Shown here piece after piece: positions 1 to 8,549 of a stretch of 64,000 bases of DNA. The notes below the pieces were generated by a model. That model did not search any database, had not been told where the DNA came from, and was given only the letters and a program-made list of their open reading frames with translations. The stretch comes from Frigoriflavimonas asaccharolytica (lineage in GTDB: Bacteria; Bacteroidota; Bacteroidia; Flavobacteriales; Weeksellaceae). The stretch is from the NCBI RefSeq assembly GCF_013294015.1, contig NZ_JABSNO010000017.1:1-64000 (forward strand). Direction: 5' to 3'. The position numbers were made by a program, and so were the translations under genes. How positions within the stretch are numbered: the stretch's first letter is position 1; each line of letters starts with the position of its first letter.

Positions 1-145
1 TTTGTACTTCAAAACCTAATGCTTTTAAATCCATACTCTCCACAAAAGCATCTACAAACCGTACAGGATTATCCTGAGAAATCGGATCTTCTAAATTCGT
101 AAAAACCATTTGATTGCGGGCGATTCCAGTGATATGTTGCATCAT
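1..145 (-). CDS. IS1182-type transposase, N-terminal fragment (runs off window)
   Basis: Read on the minus strand from an ATG at 145 (a second in-frame ATG is at 142) this gives about 48 residues with the segment LEDPISQDNPVRFVDAF followed by DLKALGF. This matches the start of IS1182-family DDE transposases (typically L-E-D-x-I-x-x-D-N-P-V-R-x-I-D-A-F), which catalyse insertion-sequence movement. Only the N-terminus is inside the window, so completeness and the catalytic residues cannot be judged. The element end must lie between 146 and about 227; I did not identify its terminal repeat. Confidence 0.7.
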   Translation of the reverse strand, partial: MMQHITGIARNQMVFTNLEDPISQDNPVRFVDAFVESMDLKALGFEVQ

Positions 146-242
146 TAAATATACGAAAATAGAAGCGAATTATTCAAATTATTTCCCTATTTTTGAATAT
201 AATAAACGAAGGTTTTTTCACAGACTGACGTTAGCACCAATT

Positions 243-890
243 ATGACAGAAAACGAACGTATACAATTATCGACAAATGGTTGGACTGAATTCAAAAGTG
301 GTTCTACAGATATTGAACTAATTTCAATCGCATCTGAAATTGGAAATATTCTAAAACATCCAAATGGGCAAGATGTATTTATACTAAAACCAAAATTAAA
401 AAACGAAGCTTCGTATGGAACTTTTAGTAGTAAACACGGATTATCTAATTTTCCATTACACACAGATACAGCATTTTATAAAAATCCAGCAAGGTATATT
501 TTAATGCATTCACTGCAATCAAATAATTGCGAAACAACAATACTTAGAAAAATTGATTTTTGGGATTTGCTAACGGATTTGGATAAAAAAAAGGCAGAAA
601 GAGCAATTTATCTTGTCAAAACTAATCGGGAAAAATTTTATACTTCATTAATTTTTAATCAAAAAAATGAAAGTGGAATTAAATATGATTCCACTTGTAT
701 GTTTCCATTTAATAAATATGCAAAGGAATTTGACGAAATATTTCAGGAAACTATAAAAAAAATTGAGCCAATAAAAATTGAATGGACTGAGGGAAAAACG
801 CTCATTATTGATAACTGGAAAAATCTTCACGGACGAAAATCTGCTGAGGCGGAAACAAATAGAATTTTAAAACGAATTTATATAAACTAA
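243..890 (+). CDS. TauD-like Fe(II)/2-oxoglutarate dioxygenase
   Basis: A 215-residue cytoplasmic protein. H73-T-D75 (in FPLHTDTAFY) is the HxD iron-binding pair, and H196 in NLHGRKS with arginines R207 and R211 fits the distal histidine and the 2-oxoglutarate-binding arginine of the TauD/clavaminate synthase fold. The family oxidises a C-H bond of a small substrate with release of CO2 and succinate; the substrate cannot be told. I chose ATG 243 because the frame upstream of it crosses the repeat boundary at 228-238 and shows no family similarity. It is slightly short for TauD (about 280 residues). The stop is 2 bases before the next start, so the two genes are probably co-transcribed. Confidence 0.75.
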   Translation: MTENERIQLSTNGWTEFKSGSTDIELISIASEIGNILKHPNGQDVFILKPKLKNEASYGTFSSKHGLSNFPLHTDTAFYKNPARYILMHSLQSNNCETTILRKIDFWDLLTDLDKKKAERAIYLVKTNREKFYTSLIFNQKNESGIKYDSTCMFPFNKYAKEFDEIFQETIKKIEPIKIEWTEGKTLIIDNWKNLHGRKSAEAETNRILKRIYIN

Positions 891-892
891 TT

Positions 893-1855
893 ATGAGTTG
901 GGAAAGAGAACCACTGTTTACAAAGGCAAAACTTTATTTTGAGAGAGCCTATGATGAAGATAAAGAAGAGCCATATTTTGGGCTTTGGTGTGCTATGGGT
1001 TTAGAGCTATTAGCTCGATCAGCTGTTTCATTTGTTAGTCCAACATTATTAGCAGAACCTGAAAGAGACCATCAAAACTTGCTTCACGCACTGGGATTGG
1101 GTTCTGCAAAAGCACCAAGAAAATCAATTGCAACTATTAATGTTTTTTCATTATGCCAAAACTTGATTACAGATTTTACAGAAGCTAATTTTAAAATAGC
1201 CTCTGCAATAATAAATCGACGAAATGAAGAAGTTCATTCGGGTTCAGCCGCTTTTGAAGAATATCCTACACAACAATGGATTGCAGGTTTTTATAGGTGC
1301 TGTCAAATACTTTGTACTTTTCAGGGTGAATCTTTAAATTCATTATTTGGAGATGACATTGAAAAAGAAGCTGACTTAATACTTACAGAAGTCGAAGAAA
1401 GCGTAATTGGAAAAACCAAAAGCTTGATTGCGGCTCATAGTAAAGTTTATGAAGGAAAAGAAGCCGAGAAGAAAGAAGAATTAAAAGAAAGTTCAGAAAA
1501 AAATGGAGACCGATTATCTTACCGAGGTTATCATAGAGTAGAATGTCCTTCTTGCAAATGTGTAGCTACCGTTTTCGGTGAGCCTTACGGAAAGCAAAAT
1601 GTAGAAAATAATGAAGATGAAATAATTGTAAGACAATCTATTTTACCAACTAAATTTATTTGTACAGCTTGCGAACTAAAACTAAATGGTTATAGTTCAT
1701 TAAAATCTGCTGGAATTGGAAATCATTACACGCGAAGAAATAAATATAGTCCAGAAGAATATTATGATATGATTAATCCAGATGATTCAGATACTATTAC
1801 TGAGCGGTATAATGAATTAAATCCACCAGAAGATTATGGTTGGAGTAACGAATAA
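893..1855 (+). CDS. Predicted HEPN-like protein with C-terminal zinc ribbon
   Basis: A 320-residue soluble protein not recognised as a named family. Residues 20-165 look all-helical and contain R110-N-E-E-V-H115, which fits the RX4-6H (often RNxxxH) signature of HEPN domains, commonly RNases in toxin and defence systems. Residues 185-205 are charged and helical. From 218 there is C-P-S-C followed by C257-T-A-C260, a likely four-cysteine zinc ribbon. The gene follows the dioxygenase by 2 bases inside the cassette-like segment. HEPN assignment rests on one motif plus predicted helicity; a non-catalytic or DUF4145-like helical protein is the alternative. Confidence 0.5.
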   Translation: MSWEREPLFTKAKLYFERAYDEDKEEPYFGLWCAMGLELLARSAVSFVSPTLLAEPERDHQNLLHALGLGSAKAPRKSIATINVFSLCQNLITDFTEANFKIASAIINRRNEEVHSGSAAFEEYPTQQWIAGFYRCCQILCTFQGESLNSLFGDDIEKEADLILTEVEESVIGKTKSLIAAHSKVYEGKEAEKKEELKESSEKNGDRLSYRGYHRVECPSCKCVATVFGEPYGKQNVENNEDEIIVRQSILPTKFICTACELKLNGYSSLKSAGIGNHYTRRNKYSPEEYYDMINPDDSDTITERYNELNPPEDYGWSNE

Positions 1856-1992
1856 CTGGTGCTAACAGCGGTTTTGCAAGATTGCGAATTTTGTGGTTAA
1901 ATCACGTTTATCTTTCGCAAGAAATTTTATCTTAGCCGAAAGTTCTCGGTAACGAAGTTCGCAACCTCGCAAAGCCACAAAACGTTAACTCC
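1856..1992. repeat. attC-like imperfect inverted repeat
   Basis: The left arm (1858-1888: GGTGCTAAC, then GCGGTTTTGCAAG, then TTGCGAA) pairs imperfectly with the right arm (1959-1992), whose reverse complement begins GGAGTTAACG and ends TTGCGAA. The arms enclose about 70 bases. Outer boxes GCTAAC and GTTAAC resemble the R'' and R' boxes of integron attC sites. It begins directly after the stop codon of the upstream gene, as attC sites do. Confidence 0.55.
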
Positions 1993-2001
1993 AAAAACTC
2001 T

Positions 2002-2036
2002 TTCCCAAAGTCTCAAGTTTTGGGAATTTTTCTTTT
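2002..2036 (+). terminator. Intrinsic terminator after the cassette segment
   Basis: TTCCCAAA (2002-2009) pairs with TTTGGGAA (2019-2026), followed by a T-rich tract. It is placed to stop plus-strand transcription leaving the dioxygenase/HEPN pair. Confidence 0.6.
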
Positions 2037-2342
2037 TAAATTCAAAATTAGATTTTAGATGGCTCGATGTTGCATTATAAACGATCCGGAAACTAGTATG
2101 CAATCAGCTTTTTAAAAAATTGCGCAACTATCATCGCAACGCTGCGTGATATCTTTTAATAGTATAGTCGAGAATCAAAAAACAACCAATTTATACTCAA
2201 GCACGAGCAAAAAAGTGTCATTCACATTCTAATAGATTAAAAAAAGAGTATGAAAGATTTTTCACAAAATCCAAATCATAGCAATAGATAAATAAATTTT
2301 GTCGGATATAAGATTTTCGACTTTGTATTGTAGTTTTGCAAA
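2037..2342. other. Intergenic, no gene seen
   Basis: About 300 AT-rich bases between the terminator and the antiporter. I see no coding signal on either strand. TAGTTTTG at 2331-2338 matches the Bacteroidota -7 element, but it sits only 4 bases before the ATG, so a promoter there would give a leaderless transcript; this is not convincing. Confidence 0.4.
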
Positions 2343-3656
2343 ATGACAAAAACGACTGGCTCATTCACTGCTATTTTACCTTTACTTTTTTTTGTGGGTA
2401 TTTTCTTAGGTTTCGGAATTTATAATGATGATTTCTACGCACTTCCTTCACCTATTGCTGCATTATTTGGAATTGTTGCCTCTTTTCTTTTACTGAAAGG
2501 TAAAATCAATGAGAAAATTGATACTTTTTTAAAAGGTTGTGGTGATGGTAAAATCCTGACCATGTGTATTATTTATCTTTTGGCGGGCGCTTTTGCAACA
2601 GTTTCTAAAGCAACTGGAAGTGTAGATACCATTGTGAATTTAGGTTTAAATTATATTTCCATCGCGTATTTTCCGGCAGGTATTTTTGTGATTGCGGCTT
2701 TTCTCTCTTTTGCTTCTGGAACTTCTGTTGGCTCTATAGTTACTTTAGGACCAATCGTTATAGATTTGGCAGAAAAAAGTGGGTCGCCGTTGGGATTAAT
2801 TGGCGCGGCTTTGTTGTCTGGTTCTATGTTTGGGGACAATTTATCTGTGATATCAGATACCACCATTGCGGCAACACAGAGTTTGGGTTGCGAAATGAAA
2901 GATAAATTTCGGGCAAATTTTAGTTTGGCACTTCCTGCTGCCATTATTGCAATTGGTATTTTAATCGTTATTGGCTTCAACCAAGAAACTTCATCTGTGA
3001 TTATCACCCAAAAAGATTTCAATTTATGGCTTATTCTGCCTTATCTTTTAGTAATTATCCTTTCTATAGTTGGTGTCAACGTCTTTGTTGTATTGTTTTC
3101 AGGTTTAATGTTTGCCGGAATTTTAGGTATTGCCAATGGCACTTTTGGTGTCATGGATTTTGCAAAGAATACTTATGAAGGTTTTACTGGGATGACGGAA
3201 ATCTTCTTACTTTCCCTTCTGACAGGCGGTTTAGCAGCATTGGTAGAAAAAGCTGGCGGAATTAATTTTTTGTTGAGAAACATTAATAAAATTATTAGTT
3301 CAAAGAAAACAGCTTTATTAGGAATTGGTGGTTTGGTGAGTGTGGCTAACTTTTGCGTGGCCAACAATACCATTTCAATATTAATTTCTGGAAAAGTATC
3401 AAAAGAAATTACAGAAAAGTATGGTTTAGAACCCAAAGAATCGGCTTCTATATTAGATATATTTGCTTGCTACGTGCAGGGAATTATTCCTTACGGCGCT
3501 CAAATTTTAATTCTGATTTCATTAAGTAACTTTAAAATGGGCTATTTAGAATTGGTGCAAAATGCTTATTATCTTCACCTTCTGTTAATTATCACCTTAA
3601 TTTCTATTTTCTTTAGAAAAAAATCTCGTCAAGAATTTATTGTTCCCGCTTTATAA
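2343..3656 (+). CDS. nhaC: NhaC-family Na+/H+ antiporter
   Basis: A 437-residue inner-membrane protein with roughly ten to twelve hydrophobic segments. The stretches FASGTSVGSIVTLGP (about 121-137) and GDNLSVISDTTIAATQSLG (about 164-182) are the conserved transport core of the NhaC group within the ion-transporter superfamily. The expected role is exchange of cytoplasmic Na+ for external H+ in sodium and pH homeostasis; substrate preference cannot be read from sequence, and a malate/lactate-type NhaC exchange is possible. It is slightly short for the family. It is convergent with the response regulator, whose stop lies 5 bases away. Confidence 0.8.
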   Translation: MTKTTGSFTAILPLLFFVGIFLGFGIYNDDFYALPSPIAALFGIVASFLLLKGKINEKIDTFLKGCGDGKILTMCIIYLLAGAFATVSKATGSVDTIVNLGLNYISIAYFPAGIFVIAAFLSFASGTSVGSIVTLGPIVIDLAEKSGSPLGLIGAALLSGSMFGDNLSVISDTTIAATQSLGCEMKDKFRANFSLALPAAIIAIGILIVIGFNQETSSVIITQKDFNLWLILPYLLVIILSIVGVNVFVVLFSGLMFAGILGIANGTFGVMDFAKNTYEGFTGMTEIFLLSLLTGGLAALVEKAGGINFLLRNINKIISSKKTALLGIGGLVSVANFCVANNTISILISGKVSKEITEKYGLEPKESASILDIFACYVQGIIPYGAQILILISLSNFKMGYLELVQNAYYLHLLLIITLISIFFRKKSRQEFIVPAL

Positions 3657-3661
3657 TTTAA

Positions 3662-4381
3662 TCAAAGTTTATTATTCTGTATCAATTCAAAAAGTTCTTT
3701 CTTGTAAGTGTCGCCAATAGGAATGTCTTTTTCATTAATGTAAACACTCACAGAATCCGTTTTTGTAATGTGTCGCAAAGAAACGATGAAGGATTTATGT
3801 GTTTTCACAAAGTCAGATTTTGGTAATAAATCTTCAATATTCTTCAGCGTATTGTTGGTAATGATTTGATTTTGAGTTAAATGAATGGCAACGTAATTTT
3901 TTAAACCTTCTATATACAAAATGTCTTTTACATAAACTTTTTCAAAATTATTTTTGCCATCCGTTTTTACAAAGAGATATTCAGAGGTAGTTTTGGGTAT
4001 TTCTAAAGTTGGTTCTGGTGCATTGAAAGTATTTTTAACTTTAAGAACTGCTTCATAAAAACGTTCGAATTCGAAAGGTTTTAGCAAATAATCTACAGCG
4101 TTTACATCATAACTATCCAAGGCAAATTGCGAATAAGCGGTAGTGAAAATGATTTTTGTTTTGCCTTTAATGATTTTCGACAATTGCAAACCGCTCAATT
4201 CCGGCATTTGTATATCTAAAAAGACAAGATCAATTGCATTTTCTTCAATTAATGATAAGGCTTTTAGAGAACTTGTGGAAGTATCTACCAACTCTAAAAA
4301 CGGAATTTTAGCCACATATTTTTCCAGTAATCGTATTGCAGGTGGTTCATCATCTACAATTAAACATTTTAATATTTTCAT
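3662..4381 (-). CDS. LytT-type response regulator with LytTR DNA-binding domain
   Basis: A 239-residue protein. The receiver domain (residues 4-118) has the acidic pair D10/D11, phosphoacceptor D56 in VFLDIQMP, T80/T81 and K101 in LLKPF. After a linker, residues 140-235 form a LytTR DNA-binding domain (features such as LYIEGLKNYVAIH and KTHKSFIV). It should bind direct repeats at target promoters after phosphorylation by the kinase encoded immediately upstream, with which it overlaps by 4 bases (ATGA), implying translational coupling. Confidence 0.9.
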   Translation of the reverse strand: MKILKCLIVDDEPPAIRLLEKYVAKIPFLELVDTSTSSLKALSLIEENAIDLVFLDIQMPELSGLQLSKIIKGKTKIIFTTAYSQFALDSYDVNAVDYLLKPFEFERFYEAVLKVKNTFNAPEPTLEIPKTTSEYLFVKTDGKNNFEKVYVKDILYIEGLKNYVAIHLTQNQIITNNTLKNIEDLLPKSDFVKTHKSFIVSLRHITKTDSVSVYINEKDIPIGDTYKKELFELIQNNKL

Positions 4382-5430
4382 AATTGGTTACTGATAGGTA
4401 GTTTTAGTAAAGTGGTGAATAATCCCTCTTTTTCTTCCGATTCAAAAGTAAAATTTTCCTGGTAAATGGCAAATAATCGGCGTCTTAAATTTTCTTTTCC
4501 AATGCCGTTATGATTATATTTTTCTGAAGTAGAAATAAGGTTTTCAGTGCTTACAATCACTTCTTTGTCTGTTACTTTTAAATCTATTTTCGCTGGATTT
4601 TCTTTGTCACTGATGATGCCATGTTTAAAAATATTTTCTACAAAGTGTATAAGTACCAAAGAAGGAACAACTTGCTCATTTACAGCACCTTCTATATTAT
4701 AATCTAAAAACATGGTGTCCTCAAATCTTTTTCTGTGAAGGTAAATATAATCTTCTATAAATTTAATTTCTTTTTTTAAAGGCATTAATTCTTTTTCTGC
4801 TTCATAGGTCACGTATCTTAATAATTCACATAATCTGTGTATGTCTTTTGCTGTTTCTGGTTGTGAATCTATTAAATCTGTATAGAAAGTATTTAAAGTA
4901 TTAAATAAGAAATGGGGTTCTAATTGTGATTTTAAGAAGTTTAATTCAGCTTTTTTGAAATCCAGTTCCAATTGATAAACCCGCTTTTGGTTCTCTGCAG
5001 AATCATAAAAAATATACATCAAGGTGCTATATAGAATACCTTTTATAGCAAAATATGAATTATCAAAAGTGTAAAATATAAATTTTCTGGACTCTTCAAA
5101 ATAGTTGTGTTTGCCTGTGAAATGGAATAAGATCACTTCTTCCAACAAATACCGGATCTGTCCAAAAATAATTATTAGAATGATGATACCTAAAAAATAT
5201 TTAAAATAGGATTTCTTTTTTAATGTATAAGGGCAGAGCAAATAAAAATTTAAAAAGTAGACTGCAAATGTTGCGGTATAGATGATTATGCGATTAAAAT
5301 TTAGAGGCATCTGAAAATTATTCAGAAATCCTTCTGTTCCACCGTAAAAAAAATCGGCGAAAAGATCCATTAAAACCACAATAAGTATTACGGCTAAATG
5401 AAAGTAACGTTGTTTTTTGACTATTTCCAT
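4378..5430 (-). CDS. LytS-like sensor histidine kinase (His_kinase/PF06580 type)
   Basis: A 350-residue membrane kinase. Four hydrophobic segments (about 11-30, 48-66, 77-92 and 128-143) precede a coiled linker and the phosphoacceptor motif around H173 (EPHFLFNTLN), typical of the LytS/YehU group. The C-terminal part has a short ATPase region (VLIHFVENIFKHGI as N-box, NGIGKENLRRRL as G-box). No separate extracellular sensor domain is visible, so the signal is probably sensed in or near the membrane. It forms an operon with the LytTR regulator. The divergent TonB-receptor gene is a natural candidate target, an inference from position only. Confidence 0.88.
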   Translation of the reverse strand: MEIVKKQRYFHLAVILIVVLMDLFADFFYGGTEGFLNNFQMPLNFNRIIIYTATFAVYFLNFYLLCPYTLKKKSYFKYFLGIIILIIIFGQIRYLLEEVILFHFTGKHNYFEESRKFIFYTFDNSYFAIKGILYSTLMYIFYDSAENQKRVYQLELDFKKAELNFLKSQLEPHFLFNTLNTFYTDLIDSQPETAKDIHRLCELLRYVTYEAEKELMPLKKEIKFIEDYIYLHRKRFEDTMFLDYNIEGAVNEQVVPSLVLIHFVENIFKHGIISDKENPAKIDLKVTDKEVIVSTENLISTSEKYNHNGIGKENLRRRLFAIYQENFTFESEEKEGLFTTLLKLPISNQL

Positions 5431-5631
5431 GGGATAAAATTAGATAAAATACCATTATAGCGCAGCTTTTTCTGACCAAATGGCCAAAACACTACACGAA
5501 AGCATTTTTTAACCTGTAAAACCAGAAAATAGTAATAATTAAAGGTTTCGTGGCCCATTATTCCGGCTTGGTGTAAACTAAAAAAATCGAGAAGTTGTCT
5601 GATTTACATTTGCATCATAAATAATTAACAC

Positions 5632-8031
5632 ATGAAAACAACAATCTCATTTTTCTTATTACTACTAAGTATTTTAAGCTTTGGACAAAGCATTCAAATT
5701 AATGGATCCATCACCGCAGAAAATACAAAGGAACAATTGGCGAGTGCCACGGTTTCAATTTTTAAAGCGGTAGATCATACTTTACAGCAAAGCACGAAGA
5801 CAAATGCTGCCGGACAGTACAAACTAGAAGTTACGACAGCTGAATTTTACATTAAAGTAAATTTAGCGGGTTACAAACCAGTGCAATCAACAATTTTAAA
5901 AAACACGAATACTAACCAAACACAGAATTTTATTTTAGAAGAAAATTTTGTTGCAATTGATGAGGTTGTAGTAATGCAAACCAACAAAATCTTGACTTTA
6001 AAAGGTGATAAGATGATATTTGATATAGACAAAGCAGGTTTTGGAACTGGAAATGATGCGTTAGAAACTTTAACAAAATTGCCTGGCGTTCGCTTAGATA
6101 AAGATGAAAAAGTGGTTTTCAGAGGAAGTAATAATGTGCAAATCATGATCGATGGAAAGCCAGCACTATTGACGGGTGAAGAACTCAAACAATATCTAAA
6201 AACCATGGATGGTGCTAACATCAAAGCAGTGGAAATCATCGCAAATCCGTCGGCTAAATATGATGCTTCTGGAAGTGCGGGAATTTTCAATATTGTACTT
6301 AAGAAATCTGCTGCTAAAGGATTGACTGGCAACATAAAAACATCAGTAGGTTATGCAGAATTTATTAAAAATTATAATGGCATTAATTTATACAACAACA
6401 CAGAGAAATGGAACTTTAAATATGGATTAAGTTATGGTTATACAGAAAGCGTGAATCATAGAAAAATTGATCAAACCATTGTGAATCCTGGTAACACGCT
6501 TTTATTAGAACAAAATAATGATTGGTTACCTGTTTCAAACAGTTACTCAGGTAATTTTGGTGTTGGCCATCAATTAACAAAAAATGCAAACTTGGGTGCT
6601 TCTTTTAATTACAGTATTTACAATAGTGCAGAAGTAACCAATGGCAGAACCAATGAATTTGATAATTCTGTTTATAAGCGATACACCATTTTGAAAACAG
6701 ACGACGATATTTTAAATAAAACCATTATAGGTAACGTGTTCTACAATTTTGCAAGCGATAGTTTGGATACGAAAGTAGATGCGCAAATCAATTTCGCCAA
6801 TTATAACAATACAAGTGAGCGCGAAACTTCTAATTTTTATTTCACCGCAAATACGAATGATATGTACAAAAACGGTGATCAAATAAAATACAATAATCCC
6901 ACAAATTATAATATTTTAAGTGCAAAAGTAGATGTAGAGCACAAGGTAAATGAAGCATTGAATATAGAAACTGGTGCAAAGTACAGCTATGTAAACAATG
7001 ATTATGACATTGATTTAAGAGAGCGGAATTCGTCGGGAATTTACATTCCAAATACCAATAGAAGCAACAGATTAATCTACAAAGAATCTATATTTTCTGG
7101 CTACGGAATCGCTAATTATAAATCTGGCAAATTCGATTTCCAAGCTGGTTTGCGCGCAGAATATATTGATTATAATGCCACTTCGCTTACCTCTGGAACT
7201 TCCAACAAAGACCAATATCTGTCGTTATTTCCCTCTTTTAGTGTAAATGCAAATATGGAAAATAACCAGTACAAATTTTCTTACAGCCGCAGAATACAAA
7301 GACCGCGTTATTTGTACCTAAATCCTTATTACGAATATACTGATACGTACAATGTTTCTGTTGGAAATCCTGATCTTACGCCACAATTTACCAATGCTTT
7401 CGAATTGGTTTGGATTAACAAACAAAAAACATCTCTGTCATTATTTGCTAATTTTTCTACAGATGAAATGTATCAAATCATTAGTTATAATCCAGAAAAT
7501 AAAATTACCACTTTGTATTATGATAACATTGGAAGCTCTAAAAGCATCGGACTTTCTTTTAATAGCAGTTGGAAAGTAAAAAAATATTGGGATATGCAAT
7601 TGAACAGTGAATTATCTTACGGCCAGGCAAAATCTGATTTGGAAGGTTACAAATTTAATGATAGTGGCATTTCTTATTATACAGGTTTAAATCAAACTTT
7701 CAACTTTGGAAAAAACTGGAATGCCACCTGGAATAGTTTTTACAGCCAAAGCGGAAGATATGGCAATTCGACTTTTAAACCTTCTTATGATCTATCTTTT
7801 AGTGTAAGAAAAGATTTTTTAGATAAAAAATTAAGATTGAGTTTAAGCGCACAAAACGTTTTAAAGAAAAGCCAATGGATTCAAGAAACTCAACAAGACA
7901 ATGTAACCACGAACTGGACCAACCGTTGGGAAACAAGAAAATTCACCCTTGCTGCAACATATAATTTTGGAAATGCAAAGAAGAAAGAAGTGAAAGATGG
8001 AGATTTGAGTGATGAGCAAAATAGATTGTAA
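5632..8031 (+). CDS. TonB-dependent receptor-like outer-membrane beta-barrel protein
   Basis: A 799-residue protein. Residues 1-19 are a signal peptide ending SFGQS. A carboxypeptidase-regulatory-like beta domain follows (about 20-105), then a plug-like region (about 110-225) with VVFRGSNNVQIMIDGKPAL and the turn PSAKYDASGSAGIFNIVLK, then a barrel of aromatic beta strands to the C-terminus, as in the outer membrane beta-barrel family PF14905. It lacks a full canonical TonB box that I can recognise. The role is likely uptake or outer-membrane remodelling of an unknown ligand. It is divergent from the two-component pair (about 200 bases apart). TACATTTG at 5605-5612 could be its -7 element. Confidence 0.85.
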   Translation: MKTTISFFLLLLSILSFGQSIQINGSITAENTKEQLASATVSIFKAVDHTLQQSTKTNAAGQYKLEVTTAEFYIKVNLAGYKPVQSTILKNTNTNQTQNFILEENFVAIDEVVVMQTNKILTLKGDKMIFDIDKAGFGTGNDALETLTKLPGVRLDKDEKVVFRGSNNVQIMIDGKPALLTGEELKQYLKTMDGANIKAVEIIANPSAKYDASGSAGIFNIVLKKSAAKGLTGNIKTSVGYAEFIKNYNGINLYNNTEKWNFKYGLSYGYTESVNHRKIDQTIVNPGNTLLLEQNNDWLPVSNSYSGNFGVGHQLTKNANLGASFNYSIYNSAEVTNGRTNEFDNSVYKRYTILKTDDDILNKTIIGNVFYNFASDSLDTKVDAQINFANYNNTSERETSNFYFTANTNDMYKNGDQIKYNNPTNYNILSAKVDVEHKVNEALNIETGAKYSYVNNDYDIDLRERNSSGIYIPNTNRSNRLIYKESIFSGYGIANYKSGKFDFQAGLRAEYIDYNATSLTSGTSNKDQYLSLFPSFSVNANMENNQYKFSYSRRIQRPRYLYLNPYYEYTDTYNVSVGNPDLTPQFTNAFELVWINKQKTSLSLFANFSTDEMYQIISYNPENKITTLYYDNIGSSKSIGLSFNSSWKVKKYWDMQLNSELSYGQAKSDLEGYKFNDSGISYYTGLNQTFNFGKNWNATWNSFYSQSGRYGNSTFKPSYDLSFSVRKDFLDKKLRLSLSAQNVLKKSQWIQETQQDNVTTNWTNRWETRKFTLAATYNFGNAKKKEVKDGDLSDEQNRL

Positions 8032-8051
8032 GCGATGTAAATTTCCACAAA

Positions 8052-8082
8052 AAAACCTTCAGAAAATTCTGAAGGTTTTTTT
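8052..8082. terminator. Bidirectional intrinsic terminator
   Basis: AAAACCTTCAGA (8052-8063) pairs perfectly with TCTGAAGGTTTT (8068-8079), with A and T runs on the two sides. It sits between the convergent TonB-receptor and DUF3467 genes and can serve both. Confidence 0.85.
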
Positions 8083-8102
8083 TAGTAATAAAAAAACTTT
8101 GA

Positions 8103-8423
8103 TTATGCTTGTGGCATTCCGTTGTTTCCTCCTACTACGAAAGGCTCAACTTCTTTCACTTCTCCGTATTGTTGCTCGTAGTTAGTGATGTTTTGTTGCA
8201 ATGCATTCATGATTCTTTTTGCATGGATAGGTGCAAGAATTACTCTTGATCTTACGTTTGCTTGTTGAACTCCCGGCATCATTTGGATAAAATCTACCAC
8301 AAATTCTGATGGAGAATGATTTACTAATGCTAGGTTACAGTATACACCTGCAGCTATCATTTCGTTTAAGTTGATATTAATGTTGTTTGGATCTTGATTT
8401 TGATCTTGATTGTTGTTGTCCAT
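8103..8423 (-). CDS. DUF3467 domain protein
   Basis: A 106-residue acidic soluble protein. After an Asn/Gln-rich start, residues 18-95 carry the DUF3467 pattern: NLALVNHSPSEFVVDFIQMMPG, here seen in pieces VNHSPSEFVVDF and MMPGVQQANVRSRVI, then APIHAKRI and NALQQNI. The function is unknown; family members very often follow rpoC in Bacteroidota, as here, so an accessory link to transcription is often assumed but unproven. It lies 126 bases after rpoC, separated by an inverted repeat, and ends at a strong terminator that closes the rpoBC operon. Confidence 0.88.
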   Translation of the reverse strand: MDNNNQDQNQDPNNININLNEMIAAGVYCNLALVNHSPSEFVVDFIQMMPGVQQANVRSRVILAPIHAKRIMNALQQNITNYEQQYGEVKEVEPFVVGGNNGMPQA

Positions 8424-8458
8424 TACTTAAAATTTTTATTTTGTTTAATATTTTGATT

Positions 8459-8548
8459 TAGATAAAAGATGATAGACCAATAGATAATAGACAGCGCTTT
8501 GAAAGCATTTAAAAATCTATTATCTATCTGTCTATGATCTCAAGTCTT
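8459..8548. repeat. Imperfect inverted repeat between rpoC and DUF3467 gene
   Basis: The left arm AGATAAAAGATGATAGACC then TAGATAATAGACAG (8460-8494) and the right arm (8515-8548), whose reverse complement reads AGACTTGAGATCATAGACAG then ATAGATAATAGATT, would pair into a long hairpin around a GCGCTTTGAAAGC centre. It is built of near-repeats of TAGATAATAGAC. It resembles the repeat upstream of rpoB. Confidence 0.7.
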
Positions 8549-8549
8549 T

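Larger units (their letters stand above)
228..1992. mobile_element. Cassette-like segment bounded by ACGTTA(G/A)C(A/T)CC repeats
   Basis: The same 11-base word, ACGTTAGCACC at 228-238 and ACGTTAACTCC at 1982-1992, flanks two same-strand genes. The right copy is the end of a long imperfect inverted repeat (1856-1992). This is the layout of an integron gene cassette, in which G-TTRRRY is the crossover point and an attC site follows the genes. No integrase is visible, and the boxes deviate slightly from the consensus. The left neighbour of 228 is an insertion sequence, which may have destroyed a preceding attC-like site. Confidence 0.5.

Noticed and set aside
114-242. N-terminal extension of the dioxygenase frame
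   Set aside because: It crosses the cassette-like boundary and the insertion-sequence flank and has no similarity to the family; ATG 243 fits.
2331-2338. TAGTTTTG as the nhaC promoter
   Set aside because: Only 4 bases before the start codon and without a -33 partner at proper spacing.
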